Of a stretch of 64,000 nucleotides of DNA, positions 8,478 to 17,867 are shown one piece after another. Source of the DNA: Actinospica sp035493475 (GTDB taxonomy: Bacteria; Actinomycetota; Actinomycetes; Streptomycetales; Catenulisporaceae); the NCBI GenBank assembly GCA_035493475.1, contig DATJIF010000009.1, positions 62,001 to 126,000 on the forward strand, read 5' to 3'. The position numbers and the translations under genes are program-made. The notes under the pieces are model-generated. The model did no database searches. It was given only the letters and a program-made list of their open reading frames with translations, and had not been told where the DNA came from. Every line of letters starts with the position of its first letter. Within the stretch, counting starts at the first letter, position 1.

Positions 8478-11113
8478 TCCAGCGTCAGCGTGTTCTTCGT
8501 CGCGGCTTGCACGGCTGCCCGCGAGTACGGCCAGGGCAGCGTCTTCTGGTTCTGCCAGAGCGGGAGTTGGTCGAGGTAGTTCGCGTCGCCGACGTGCCCT
8601 GACGCGCCGGTCAGGTTGACCCAGGTCGAGTCGTCGAAGTTCGACAGGTCCACGACCATGCGCATCGAGGGCAGTTCGTCCACGGCGAAACCGGTGGCCT
8701 GGAGGTCGAAGCCGTTCGCGTCGACGATCGCCGAGCCGCCGGCCAGCGGGATCGGCTTGCCGTTGAGCAGCATCTTGACGATGGCCGGGCCGCCGGTGCC
8801 GAGGGTCTGGTTCGTCGGTGTCAGCGTGTGCATCGCGCCCCACGTCCACTTGGTCGGGTCGCCGCCGTACTTGCTCGTCATGTCCTGTGCGGCCTGGTTC
8901 ATCGCCAGGCCGAGCAGCGCGTCACGTCCGTGCACCGCCGGCGTGGACTTGTCGTCGCTCCACCACGCGCTGCTCGCGTCGGGCAGCAGGCTGGTGACGA
9001 CCGCGAACCACCGGTCGCCGCCGTCCACGTCCACGGCGGCGGGCAGCTTGCTCATGAAGGCGTCCCGGAGCAGGTAGGCGTAGACGTCGTAGAAGTACGC
9101 GGTCGCGGCCGAGTCGGCGGGCGTCGTGTAGTTCCAGCCGTTGAACAGTGCCTTCGCGGCGTCGGTGCTCGACGCGACGGGGGCGTTCTTCAGGTAGGGC
9201 ACGAGCGCGGCGGCGAGCTGGTTGGTCGTGTCCGCCTCGATGGAGCGCATGCCGTCCGCGTCGATCTTCTTGCCGTCGGACGTGGCCTGCTTGAGCCGCA
9301 GCGTGATCTCGTTCGCCCGATAGCCGTAGTCGAAGTCCTTCGAGAGCAGATACGGGTACTCGTTCGGCGCAATGATCGGATTGTTCGCGGTGACGATGAA
9401 CCCGGCCTTCGGATTCAGTTCGTGCGGCAGTTCGTCGAAGGGGATGTAGCCGGTCCACGCGTAGGCGCTGGTCCAGCCGGGGACGGGCCAGGTGCCGTCG
9501 CCGGTCTTGCGGATCGGGATCTCGCCGGGCGTCTGGTAGCCGATGTTGCCGGAGGTGTCCGCGTAGATCATGTTCTGCGAGGGCACGACGAAGTCCTTCG
9601 CCGCCGCCCGGAAGCTGTTCCAGTCCGTGGCCCGGTCGATCTCGAACAGCGCGTCCATCGTCTTGCCCGGCTGGAGCGCGGTCCAGCGCAGCGCGACCGC
9701 GTATCCCGTCCCACGGTCCGGGCTGCCGGCGGCCGCCGTGCCGGTAACCGGAGCGTCCTTGCCCACGTCGGACAGGTCGGTGTCGGCGTCCGAGACCAGC
9801 GGGCCCTGATTCGTCCGGCGCACGGTGATCGTGACCGGCGAGCCGCCCGCGACTTTGATCGTCTCCTTGTGCTCGGTCAGCGGAAGTTGCTTCCCGTCGT
9901 AGAGATACGTGTCGCCGGCGACTTTCTCCAGGACGAGATCGGTCACGTCCTCGGTGCCGTTCGTGAAGCCCCACGCGATGGTCCCGGTGTGCCCGATGAC
10001 CACGCCGGGCGTGCCGGGCATGGTGAATCCGGCCACGTCGTAGGGGCAGGCCGCGTCGACCGTGACGCAGTGCAGGCCCATCTGGTACCAGATCGAGGGC
10101 AGTTCGGGGCTCAGGTGCGGGTCGTTCGCGAGCAGCGGCTTGCCGGTCGTGGTCAGCGATCCGGAGACGACCCACGAGTTCGAGCCGACGCCCTGTACGT
10201 CCGGGGTGAGCGACGCGGGCAGGTCTTGAATCATTGTCGACAAATGAGTCATCGCGGCCGCCGCGCCCGCCGGAAGCTTCGCCGCCGAGGTGGTGTTCGA
10301 TGACGTGGCGCTCTGGTCGAACGCGCCGCCGACCACCGTGCCCTGATTCACGATCTCCGGATGCGAGGACGGGTACGCCGGATACAGCTGCGCGATCTGC
10401 GCGACGCTGAGGGTCCGAGTGGCGAGCGAGCGGTCGATCTCGTCCTGCAGGTTGTCGCGCAGGTCCCAGGCGAGCGCCTTGAGCCAGGCGATCGAGTCCA
10501 CCGGCGTCCACTCGTACGGCGTATACGAGGTCTGCAGCCCGAGAATCGCGTACTCCACGCTCGCTCGGCCGCCCGAGTGAGCGTGCATATACGCGTTCAC
10601 TCCGGCGGAGTAGGCGATCAGCGACGCCTTGGTGTCCGGGGACAGCAGGTTGTACTCCTGCTGCGCGATCGAGTACCAGCCCATCGTACGAATGAACTCA
10701 TCGGTGGACAGCTGCCCGCTGCCGAACATCTCCGACAGCCGCCCGGCCGTGATGTGCCGGTAGACGTCCATCTGCCAGAACCGGTCCTGCGCCTGCACGT
10801 ACCCCTGCGCGAAGAACAGGTCGTGCGAGGTCGCCGCGTACACCTGCGGCACGCCCTGCGCATTGCGGTCCACCTCGACCCGATCCTGCAGGCCGGGGAC
10901 GTTGAGCGTGCCCGAGACCTGCGGATACGAGGCCTGGATGGTGTGCCGCACGTACCAGAACCCGCCGCCGGTCGCGAAGGCCAGCACGACCACGAGCACC
11001 AGCGCCACGATCTTCGTCTTCCGGAAGCGCCGTCGCGGCTGGTCAGCGGCTGGCAGCTCAATGTCCGTCTCGGTCACGGCCGAAGTATAGGGACCGGGCT
11101 TGCGCGGCGACAT
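8471..11113 (-). CDS. Penicillin acylase family (peptidase S45) Ntn-hydrolase
   Basis: 880 residues, membrane-anchored by a helix at about 34-52 after a basic N-terminus. The precursor layout of the family is present: an alpha part with AQGYVQAQDRFWQMD, a spacer, and the beta-chain start SNSWVV where Ser 311 is the autocatalytic N-terminal nucleophile, followed by LLANDPHL and the usual GFTNGTEDVTDL. Family members cleave amide-linked acyl groups from penicillins, acyl-homoserine lactones or cyclic lipopeptides; the substrate here is unknown. The start at ATG 11113 is not backed by a strong ribosome site, and a GTG at 11077 is an alternative. Confidence 0.92.
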   Translation of the reverse strand: MSPRKPGPYTSAVTETDIELPAADQPRRRFRKTKIVALVLVVVLAFATGGGFWYVRHTIQASYPQVSGTLNVPGLQDRVEVDRNAQGVPQVYAATSHDLFFAQGYVQAQDRFWQMDVYRHITAGRLSEMFGSGQLSTDEFIRTMGWYSIAQQEYNLLSPDTKASLIAYSAGVNAYMHAHSGGRASVEYAILGLQTSYTPYEWTPVDSIAWLKALAWDLRDNLQDEIDRSLATRTLSVAQIAQLYPAYPSSHPEIVNQGTVVGGAFDQSATSSNTTSAAKLPAGAAAAMTHLSTMIQDLPASLTPDVQGVGSNSWVVSGSLTTTGKPLLANDPHLSPELPSIWYQMGLHCVTVDAACPYDVAGFTMPGTPGVVIGHTGTIAWGFTNGTEDVTDLVLEKVAGDTYLYDGKQLPLTEHKETIKVAGGSPVTITVRRTNQGPLVSDADTDLSDVGKDAPVTGTAAAGSPDRGTGYAVALRWTALQPGKTMDALFEIDRATDWNSFRAAAKDFVVPSQNMIYADTSGNIGYQTPGEIPIRKTGDGTWPVPGWTSAYAWTGYIPFDELPHELNPKAGFIVTANNPIIAPNEYPYLLSKDFDYGYRANEITLRLKQATSDGKKIDADGMRSIEADTTNQLAAALVPYLKNAPVASSTDAAKALFNGWNYTTPADSAATAYFYDVYAYLLRDAFMSKLPAAVDVDGGDRWFAVVTSLLPDASSAWWSDDKSTPAVHGRDALLGLAMNQAAQDMTSKYGGDPTKWTWGAMHTLTPTNQTLGTGGPAIVKMLLNGKPIPLAGGSAIVDANGFDLQATGFAVDELPSMRMVVDLSNFDDSTWVNLTGASGHVGDANYLDQLPLWQNQKTLPWPYSRAAVQAATKNTLTLEP

Positions 11114-11133
11114 GAATGAGGTCTATCGTCATG

Positions 11134-11145
11134 AGAGTTAGCTCT
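11134..11145. promoter_or_regulatory. Near-palindromic operator candidate
   Basis: AGAGTTAGCTCT differs from its own reverse complement only in the inner positions. It lies 20 bp before the alpha/beta hydrolase start in the divergent gap, and a TetR gene follows in the same operon, so it is a candidate TetR site. Confidence 0.35.
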
Positions 11146-11165
11146 TACGAAGAAAGAAGAACCTC

Positions 11166-11966
11166 ATGACCACCACCACGCGCACCATCGATCTGCCCGG
11201 CGGCCTGTCGCTCAGCGTTCAGGAGTTCGGCACCAACACCGACGGGACCGCCGTGCTGGTGCTGCACGCGGGCTCCGGGCCGCGCACGATCTCCGGCTTC
11301 TCGGCGGCGATAGCGGATCAGCTCCCTGAGCACGGGTACGTGATCACCCCCACCCACCCCGGATTCGAGGGGACGCCGCGTCCCGAGTGGCTCGACTCGG
11401 TCGCCGACCTGGCGACGGCCTACCTGGACCTGCTCGACGTGCTCGACCTGCACGACGTGACGGTGATCGGCAACTCGGTCGGCGGCTGGATCGCCTCCGA
11501 GATGGCGTTGCGCGACAACCACGGCCGGGTCGGCTCCGTCGTGCTCATCAACGCGGTCGGCGTGCACGCGGTCCGGCCGGAGAACCAGATCGTCGACGTG
11601 CGCACGATCGAGCAGGGGGACCTCGGCAAGCTCTCGTTCGCGAACGAGGCCTTCCGCCCGGACTTCTCCACGTTCACCCCCGAGCAGCTCGCGGGCGCGG
11701 CGGCGAACCAGAAGACCCTGGCCGTCTACGGGGGCGAGCACTTCGTCTTCGACCCGAAGCTGCGGGCCCGGCTGCACCGGGTGACCGTGCCGGTGCTGGT
11801 GGTCTGGGGCGAGCAGGACGGCATCGCGCCGCTCGGCTACGGACGGGGCTTCGCGGCCGCCTTCCCGAACGGCCGGTTCGTACCGGTCCCGGCCGCCGGG
11901 CACTTCCCGCAGATCGAGGCGGCGGCGGACACGCTCGGCGCGCTCGCGGCGTTCTTCGCGGGCTGA
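11166..11966 (+). CDS. Alpha/beta hydrolase
   Basis: 266 residues, a typical compact alpha/beta hydrolase fold enzyme. The nucleophile elbow is GNSVGG (Ser 104), the acid is in VVWGEQDGI and the catalytic His in PAAGHFPQIE near the end. HAGSGPRT near residue 34 forms the oxyanion-hole region. There is no signal peptide. It heads a three-gene run with a TetR regulator and a P450, so it may act on the same small molecule. The substrate cannot be deduced. Confidence 0.9.
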   Translation: MTTTTRTIDLPGGLSLSVQEFGTNTDGTAVLVLHAGSGPRTISGFSAAIADQLPEHGYVITPTHPGFEGTPRPEWLDSVADLATAYLDLLDVLDLHDVTVIGNSVGGWIASEMALRDNHGRVGSVVLINAVGVHAVRPENQIVDVRTIEQGDLGKLSFANEAFRPDFSTFTPEQLAGAAANQKTLAVYGGEHFVFDPKLRARLHRVTVPVLVVWGEQDGIAPLGYGRGFAAAFPNGRFVPVPAAGHFPQIEAAADTLGALAAFFAG

Positions 11967-12036
11967 TCCGCCCGGGCGGACCGGCGGGCGACATAGGATG
12001 CAGGCCGAACCAGGAACAGCGGGGACAGGAGGCACG

Positions 12037-12612
12037 ATGACCGGCCGGGTCAACCAGAAGCTGCGCACCCGCGCCGCGATCGTGCAGGCGGCGGGCGAAC
12101 TCAGCCGGACCGGCCGCGAGGTGACGATGCCCGAGGTCGCCAAGGCCGCGCTGGTGTCCGAGGCGACCGCGTACCGCTACTTCCCCGATCTGGCGAGCCT
12201 GCTCAGCGAGGCCATCGTGGGCCAGCTCCCGACGCCCGAGGAAGCGCTCGTCTCGGCCGCCGACTCCACCGATCCGGTCGAGCGCGTCGCCGTGGCCACG
12301 GAGTTCCTGATGCGGCACATCCTGGCCCGGCAAGGCGTCGTGCGCGCGATGATCGCCGCCACGATCGTGCGCCCGGACACGGCCAATCCCCGCCCCGGCC
12401 TACGCTTCGGGTTCATCGACCACGCCCTCGCGCCGGTCGCCGACGGTCCGCTCTCCCCCGCCGCGCTCGCCCAGCTCAAGCGGGACCTGGCCGTCGTCGT
12501 CAGTGCCGAAGCGCTCTTCAGCCTCACCGACCTGCACGGCCTGGACTCCGAAGCCGCCGTCGCCAGCATCGTCCGGACCGCGACGACGTTGACGAGAGTG
12601 GCAGTGTCATGA
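12037..12612 (+). CDS. TetR/AcrR family regulator
   Basis: 191 residues when started at ATG 12037, which has AGGAGG 5 nt upstream; a longer reading from 11998 lacks a ribosome site. The N-terminal helix-turn-helix reads TMPEVAKAALVSEATAYRYFPDLASLL, a standard TetR DNA-binding domain, followed by a helical ligand-binding part. Its TGA overlaps the P450 ATG (ATGA). Autoregulation of the hydrolase-TetR-P450 unit is likely from the arrangement, possibly through the near-palindrome at 11134. Confidence 0.9.
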   Translation: MTGRVNQKLRTRAAIVQAAGELSRTGREVTMPEVAKAALVSEATAYRYFPDLASLLSEAIVGQLPTPEEALVSAADSTDPVERVAVATEFLMRHILARQGVVRAMIAATIVRPDTANPRPGLRFGFIDHALAPVADGPLSPAALAQLKRDLAVVVSAEALFSLTDLHGLDSEAAVASIVRTATTLTRVAVS

Positions 12613-13739
12613 TCACGCTTGCCCAACTGGCCGAAGACCCGCACCCGCACCTGGCTTCACTGCGGCGCGCGTCGCCGGTGGCCTGGCTGCCGGCGCTCGG
12701 CGGCTGGATGGTCACGTCGCGGGAGCACGCGCTGGCCGTGATGCGCGACGCCGAGACCTTCACCGTGGACGATCCCCGGTTCACGACCGCGCGGGTGACC
12801 GGGCCGAGCATGCTCTCGCTGGACGGTCCGGAGCACGCGCGGCACCGCGAGCCGTTCACCGACGACTTCCGTCCGGCGGCCGTGCGCGGCTCGTTCGCGG
12901 ACAGCACGCGGCACGAGGTCGATCGGCTGTTGGACGGATTCGCGGGCAGGCAGGAGGCTGAGCTGCGGCGCGAGTTGGCCGGGCCGCTCGCCGCGACGGT
13001 GATGGTGCGGGCGCTCGGGCTGGACGGTGTGTCGGTCGCGCAGGTCTTGGCCTGGTACGACGCGATCGTCGCGGCAGTCCACGAGCTGACGGAGGGTCGC
13101 GCGGCGGGCGACGCCGGTCCCGCTGCGTACGCGGCGCTGCGCTCGGCGATCGGCGAGACGGTGGACGCGGGGGTGTCGGCCGACTCCCTGCTGCTGAGCG
13201 CCGCGAAGAAGCTCGATCTGCCTGACCTGTCCGCGAACGTGGCGATCCTGCTGTTCGGCGGGATCGAGACCACCGAGGCGATGATCGCGAACCTGTTGCT
13301 GCACGTGCTGTCGAGCGAGTCCGGAACGCTGGACGAGGGTGACCTCGACAACGCGATCGAGGAGTCGCTGCGCCTCGAACCGGCTGCGGCGGTCGTCGAT
13401 CGCTATGCCACGCGGGACACCGAGCTCGCCGGTACGCACATCGCGAAGGGCGATCTCGTCACCGTCTCGCTCGCCGGAGCCAACCGCGATCCGGACGTAT
13501 TCCCGGACCCCGACACCTTCGATCCGCGCCGCGCCAACGCCCGGCAGCAGCTCGCCTTCGCGCACGGCCCGCACTACTGCCTCGGCGCGCACCTGGCCCG
13601 GCTGGAGACGCGTATCGCCGTCGCTGCGTGCTTCGAGCGGCTGCCGGAGCTGCGGCTGGATCCCGAGCGTCCGGCCGTCATCCGTGGGCTCGTGTTCCGG
13701 AAGCCCGAGGCGCTGTGGGTTCGGTGGGCGGCGAGCTAG
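12609..13739 (+). CDS. Cytochrome P450
   Basis: 376 residues, a soluble bacterial class I P450. The heme-binding loop FAHGPHYCLGAHLAR carries the Cys ligand, EESLR is the ExxR pair of helix K, and helix I has FGGIETTE, where Glu replaces the usual Asp of the AGxDT motif, as in some actinomycete P450s. It is translationally coupled to the TetR gene by ATGA. No ferredoxin or reductase gene is adjacent. Its stop interlocks with that of the convergent small membrane protein gene at CTAG 13736-13739. Confidence 0.93.
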   Translation: MITLAQLAEDPHPHLASLRRASPVAWLPALGGWMVTSREHALAVMRDAETFTVDDPRFTTARVTGPSMLSLDGPEHARHREPFTDDFRPAAVRGSFADSTRHEVDRLLDGFAGRQEAELRRELAGPLAATVMVRALGLDGVSVAQVLAWYDAIVAAVHELTEGRAAGDAGPAAYAALRSAIGETVDAGVSADSLLLSAAKKLDLPDLSANVAILLFGGIETTEAMIANLLLHVLSSESGTLDEGDLDNAIEESLRLEPAAAVVDRYATRDTELAGTHIAKGDLVTVSLAGANRDPDVFPDPDTFDPRRANARQQLAFAHGPHYCLGAHLARLETRIAVAACFERLPELRLDPERPAVIRGLVFRKPEALWVRWAAS

Positions 13740-14065
13740 TGCTGGGCGGTGCGGCGGCGTCGCAGGGTGCGGATACGTAGCGCGACGATGAGGATCACGA
13801 TCGCGCCGAGGGCCACGGCCAGGCCCGCTCCGCCCAGGTGACCGAAGATCGTTTCGGAGGCGGCGGTCGCGCGGTAGCCGGAACCGGGGCCGCCTGTGGG
13901 AAGCGCGGTGGGGGTCGCGGGGACGGCTAGGGGCTGAGTCTGCGCGGCGTGCTGGCCCAGGCCGGGGAGGAATCCGTTGAGGACGGCGGCCGCGACGGGG
14001 ATCAGGACGCAGGCGGCGACGAGGGTGAGCAGCGCGGTGCGGCGCAGGACGAATTTCGTGCGCAT
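13736..14065 (-). CDS. Small two-helix membrane protein of the exosortase locus
   Basis: 109 residues: a signal-anchor-like helix at about 10-31, a Pro/Thr-rich outer loop, and a second helix at about 78-95 followed by the basic tail RIRTLRRRRTAQH. Its ATG shares one base with the stop of the WsfD-like gene (TGATG), so it belongs to the same operon. The C-terminal helix plus Arg tail resembles a sortase/exosortase-type sorting signal, though I see no clear recognition motif before it. The family is unknown to me. Confidence 0.7.
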   Translation of the reverse strand: MRTKFVLRRTALLTLVAACVLIPVAAAVLNGFLPGLGQHAAQTQPLAVPATPTALPTGGPGSGYRATAASETIFGHLGGAGLAVALGAIVILIVALRIRTLRRRRTAQH

Positions 14066-15663
14066 CAGCCGACCTCCTCGGCCACGGCGGCGGGCGCGGG
14101 ATCAGCCTGTCGGGGCAGGGATGGGGGCTCCAGCGGCGTCTGGGTGGCGAGGTCTAGGGCGACGATCGCGGCGACGGCCAGCGGGCCGAGGAGGCACGTG
14201 CCGAAGTCGGTGAAGACCATGTGCTTCGGCAGGTCGCTCTGGCCGTCGCTGAACATCACGAGGTAGAACTGCAGCATGGTGGCCGCGCTGAGGGCAGCGA
14301 GGGTTCCGCCGACGCTGCGGGCCGCTACGTTCCGGCGCTTGCGGATCGCGAGCAAGAGGCCTGCGACGAGGGTTCCGCCCCACAGCAACGGATACACGAT
14401 CCAGCGCACCGGCTCGGCCAGGGTGAACGCGGCCTCGACGACGCAGACCCGGCAGTCCTGGGCGTACGGCGCGTGGCCCGAGTCGGCCTGGTAGTCGCCG
14501 AGGTACGAGGGGCGCGGGGCGTCCATTCCGGCGAGGCCGCGTCCGGTCAGGCCGAGCAGGCGCCAGGGATGCTCGGCGTAGAAGACCATCTCCTTGCCGA
14601 ACGAGGCGTGCTCCAGGAAGTCCGGGTAGTACGGCGTCGCGGCGGCAGTGTTGGGGGCCACAACGTTCGATCCGGCGGCCTTGGCCAGTTGCGGGTCGAG
14701 ATGCAGGGCCTTGAGATCGGCCTGCACGTGGTGGCTGTGGCCGAGCAGTTCGCCGAAGTAGGCGTCGTAGAGCACGATCTCGTTGAGCCAGCGCGGTTGC
14801 AGCTGCTGGAATCCCGCGGTGAACACGAGGAGTCCGGCGCAGACGGCCGCCGCCGGGACACGTCCGAAGATCGCGGCGGGAGTGCGGCGGCGGGCGATGC
14901 GTCGCAGCATCCTGGGTACGGCGGTCGGGCGGGCCAGCAGGCAGGGGACGACCGCGATCAGCAGGCTGCTGAGCTGCGTCTTGGCCCCGATCGTCCAGAC
15001 GGTCACGGCCGCGACGGCGGCGAGCTCGCGCCAGCCGGGGCGTTCGACGCGCAGCAGCCGCAGCAGCGCCGGGACCAGCAGCAGCACGCCGACGAGGCCC
15101 GCCGGGTCGCTGAGCGGCGAGATGAAGTCGAGGGCGAAGGCGCTGTCCGCGACCGCCAGGCCGATCGCGCTCGCCAGCAGGACCCTGATCCACGCCCGGC
15201 CGGGCAGCTCGTGCACGCACCAGCCGATCGCGGCGGCCGCGGTCGCGATGTAGACCGGGCCGAGCAGCCGCAGGTCGAGCGCGCCGGGCAGGCCGAGGAC
15301 GTGGTTGCCCAGGGTCGCGGTCAGGAACTTCGCAATCCACAGCGGCGCGACGGCCGTCGTCAGGTACGGCTGTCCGCTGCCGCCCGCGCTGCATGACTCG
15401 CCGTACCAGGTGTACGCGTCGTACCGGGGCGTGATGAAGGCCCAGAGCGGCTGATCGGCCGGGATCGGATGCGGCGCGACGCCGAGCTGGCACATCAGCC
15501 GGTGCCCGTCGAAGTTGTCCGCGAGCCCGACCGCGCCGCCGACGTACAGCCGGACCAGCATCAATACCGCCCAGCCGAAGCCGGTGGCCCACGCCGGGTG
15601 GGCGCGCACCAGGAGCCAGGCGCGCTGCGGGAGTTCGGCGATCGACGCGCGTCGCAGGCTCAC
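14065..15663 (-). CDS. Multi-pass membrane glycan enzyme, WsfD-like
   Basis: 532 residues from GTG 15663, which overlaps the upstream stop as GTGA; an in-frame extension to 15732 would lie inside the upstream gene. About ten or more membrane helices alternate with outer loops such as DNFDGHRLMCQLG and RYDAYTWYGESC. The layout and position fit the membrane proteins annotated as glycan biosynthesis hexose transferase WsfD, named after an S-layer glycosylation gene in Geobacillus. The assignment rests on pattern memory rather than on a catalytic motif I can point to. It sits in one operon with a GT2 enzyme and the exosortase. Confidence 0.6.
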   Translation of the reverse strand: MSLRRASIAELPQRAWLLVRAHPAWATGFGWAVLMLVRLYVGGAVGLADNFDGHRLMCQLGVAPHPIPADQPLWAFITPRYDAYTWYGESCSAGGSGQPYLTTAVAPLWIAKFLTATLGNHVLGLPGALDLRLLGPVYIATAAAAIGWCVHELPGRAWIRVLLASAIGLAVADSAFALDFISPLSDPAGLVGVLLLVPALLRLLRVERPGWRELAAVAAVTVWTIGAKTQLSSLLIAVVPCLLARPTAVPRMLRRIARRRTPAAIFGRVPAAAVCAGLLVFTAGFQQLQPRWLNEIVLYDAYFGELLGHSHHVQADLKALHLDPQLAKAAGSNVVAPNTAAATPYYPDFLEHASFGKEMVFYAEHPWRLLGLTGRGLAGMDAPRPSYLGDYQADSGHAPYAQDCRVCVVEAAFTLAEPVRWIVYPLLWGGTLVAGLLLAIRKRRNVAARSVGGTLAALSAATMLQFYLVMFSDGQSDLPKHMVFTDFGTCLLGPLAVAAIVALDLATQTPLEPPSLPRQADPAPAAVAEEVG

Positions 15664-16502
15664 GGCAGTTCCTTTACACCGCTGCGCAGCGATCCGCTCC
15701 ACGCGCGGCCCTTCGCGTCGGTGAGCCAGCACTGTCCGACCTGCTTTCCGGTGACGGCGAGCACGACGTGTGAAGCACGGTCCGCCGGGGCGCCGAGGTA
15801 GCGCGCGAAGTACGGGGCGCAGAACGCTGCGATCCGGTGCGTCTGCTGCTTCGCGGTCTGCTTGGCGAGCTGCGCGGTCGTGAACTTGATCCAGGCATTG
15901 ATGAGTTCGGCTTCGTGCGGCTGGTCGCAGCCGACCTGCTGGTAGCCGGTGCGGCAGACCCGGAAGCGGTCACCGGCCGGTCCGGCGAGGATCTCGTGCA
16001 GCGGTACGGAGGCTGAGGCGACGCTTGCGCTGGTGCGCGGGCCGAGCAGCACGTCGCAGCGGATCTGCCGGACGCCGCGTTCCCATTCCGGCTCGGAGGG
16101 CAGGATCTGCAGGATGCCGACGTCCTGGAGCGCGTCCAGGGGTTTCGCACCGAGGTAGCCGGTCATCGCGTTCCAGCTGCACGCGCCGGTGAGCGCGCGT
16201 TCCAGCCACAGCGGACTCGGGCGGTGGGCCTGTTTGGCCACGGCGCCGGTGAGCGGGACGACGGCGTAGGTCTCGCTCTCGTGCGGAGTGTCGCAGGGCA
16301 CTGCGGGCGAGGTGTCGGAGGGGAAGACCGGGTCGACCTCCTCGGGCTGGTCGAGGCGGTGGCAGGATCCGACCGTCCACGTCGTCGTGTAGTCGCCGAT
16401 GCCCATGCCAACGTAGCGCAGGCTCCCGACCGAACAGCCCGACGCGAGCAGGACGAGCGCGGCGGCCAGCACCGTGCGCGCACCGCGTCCGCGGACGATC
16501 AC
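15660..16502 (-). CDS. Lipoprotein with septum-formation-type domains
   Basis: 280 residues from GTG 16502, which overlaps the GT2 stop (GTGA). The N-terminus has a short signal ending LLASGC, a lipobox with Cys at about 23. Two stretches share the pattern (TVGSCHRL...VPCDTPHESETYAVV and CRTGYQQVGCDQPHEAEL) seen in the Septum formation family (GDCF...C..PHxxE). It should therefore sit on the outer face of the membrane. Being inside the exosortase/glycan operon, it may assist surface assembly; its actual role is unknown. Confidence 0.75.
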   Translation of the reverse strand: MIVRGRGARTVLAAALVLLASGCSVGSLRYVGMGIGDYTTTWTVGSCHRLDQPEEVDPVFPSDTSPAVPCDTPHESETYAVVPLTGAVAKQAHRPSPLWLERALTGACSWNAMTGYLGAKPLDALQDVGILQILPSEPEWERGVRQIRCDVLLGPRTSASVASASVPLHEILAGPAGDRFRVCRTGYQQVGCDQPHEAELINAWIKFTTAQLAKQTAKQQTHRIAAFCAPYFARYLGAPADRASHVVLAVTGKQVGQCWLTDAKGRAWSGSLRSGVKELP

Positions 16503-17854
16503 TGCGCCGCTCCCGGAACCAGGATCAGTTCGGCGTTGCGGCGGGTCTTGGGCCAGGTGCTGCGCCGGGTGACCAGCCGGGCGAACGCGCGCCACGCGAT
16601 GATGTAGCTCAGCCACGCGTAGCCGGTCATGCCGAGCCCGATCCACGCGGCCTGGCGGCGGGTCAGGCCGGGCTCGCAGCGCCGCCGGTAGACCACGCCC
16701 CAGACGGCGAACTCGCCGATGCCGATCAGCAGGTACAGCACCAGCATCGCCGCGCCGCCGTCGCGCAGGAACTGCTCGGTGAACTCCGGGAAGTGCGCGG
16801 CGTTGTAGGCGAACACGAACATGGGCATCGGGTAGATGACGGTGCCGACGAGCTGCAGCCAGGGCTGCGCCATGAAGTACGTGACCTCGAACAGGCCCGC
16901 GTTGCTGAACGCGCTGCTGCGCCAGATCTCCGGCAGGTAGCGCAGGCACTGCATCGAGCCCTGCGCCCACCGCGTGCGCTGGACCAGCAGCGTGCGCAGG
17001 CTCCACAGCGCCTCCTGGTCCACCCACGCCGAGACCGTGTACGCGATCCGCCAGCCGGCGAGCATCAGGCGCAGGCCGATCTCGAAGTCCTCCAGCAGCG
17101 CGTTGCCCCAGGGCGCGCCGCGTTCCCCGGCGAGTTCGTCGAGCGCCGCGAGCCGCACGAGCTGGCCGTTGCCGCCGAGGTTGACCGTGTGCGTCTTGGC
17201 GCGCAGCATCTGCATCGCCGAGATCGGGCCGCGGAACTCGACGTCCTGGAGGCGGGCGAGCAGCGCGGCCAGCACGTTGCTGACGACGCCGCGGCCGGGC
17301 AGCGGGCGGCGCACGGCGCGGTTCGTCATCCGCACCTCGACCTGCGCCGCGCCGATCCCCTCGTCGCCGAAGATCCGCGGGCCCGCGCACACGCTCAGCA
17401 GGTTCGCCGAGGGGCGGCCGTCCGCGTCCACGACGCACACGACGACCTTCGACCGGTCCACGCCGGGTTCCAGGCTCGCGCACAGCTCCCGGTACGCCGA
17501 GTTGAGCGCGTCGCCCTTGCCGGTGCGCGCGTTCGGCATCACGCGTCGCACGAGCCTGATGCCCGGATCGTCCGCCGCGAGGGACTCGACGACCGCGGCC
17601 GTGCCGTCCACCGAGTCGTCGTCCACCACCCAGAAGACCGCGTCCGGGAACTCGCCGCGCAGGTAGCCCAGCGTCTCCCCGATCACGGCCTGCTCGTCCC
17701 GGCACGGCAGCAGGAAGTGCCACGCGAAACCCGCGGGGTCCGCCGCCGGGTCCGGGGTGGCCCGCAGGAACGTGACGACCAGGCTGATCACGTACCAGAG
17801 GAAGCCGAAGCCGAGCAGCAGCGCGGCGACGATGCACAGTTCGAGCGCGGCCAT
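16499..17854 (-). CDS. Membrane-bound GT2 family glycosyltransferase
   Basis: 451 residues with an N-terminal membrane helix, a GT2 catalytic domain and several C-terminal helices, like processive or lipid-linked sugar transferases. Visible motifs are PCRDEQAVIGETL at the nucleotide-binding start, VVDDDSVDG, VVDADGR (metal-binding DxD type), LLEDFEIGLRL with the catalytic acidic pair, and QRTRWAQGSMQ, the Q-x-x-R-W element of cellulose/hyaluronan-synthase-like enzymes. It is placed directly after the exosortase gene and coupled to the lipoprotein gene. It probably builds a surface glycan attached to, or exported with, the sorted protein. Confidence 0.88.
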   Translation of the reverse strand: MAALELCIVAALLLGFGFLWYVISLVVTFLRATPDPAADPAGFAWHFLLPCRDEQAVIGETLGYLRGEFPDAVFWVVDDDSVDGTAAVVESLAADDPGIRLVRRVMPNARTGKGDALNSAYRELCASLEPGVDRSKVVVCVVDADGRPSANLLSVCAGPRIFGDEGIGAAQVEVRMTNRAVRRPLPGRGVVSNVLAALLARLQDVEFRGPISAMQMLRAKTHTVNLGGNGQLVRLAALDELAGERGAPWGNALLEDFEIGLRLMLAGWRIAYTVSAWVDQEALWSLRTLLVQRTRWAQGSMQCLRYLPEIWRSSAFSNAGLFEVTYFMAQPWLQLVGTVIYPMPMFVFAYNAAHFPEFTEQFLRDGGAAMLVLYLLIGIGEFAVWGVVYRRRCEPGLTRRQAAWIGLGMTGYAWLSYIIAWRAFARLVTRRSTWPKTRRNAELILVPGAAQ

Positions 17855-17867
17855 CGTGCGAACTCCC

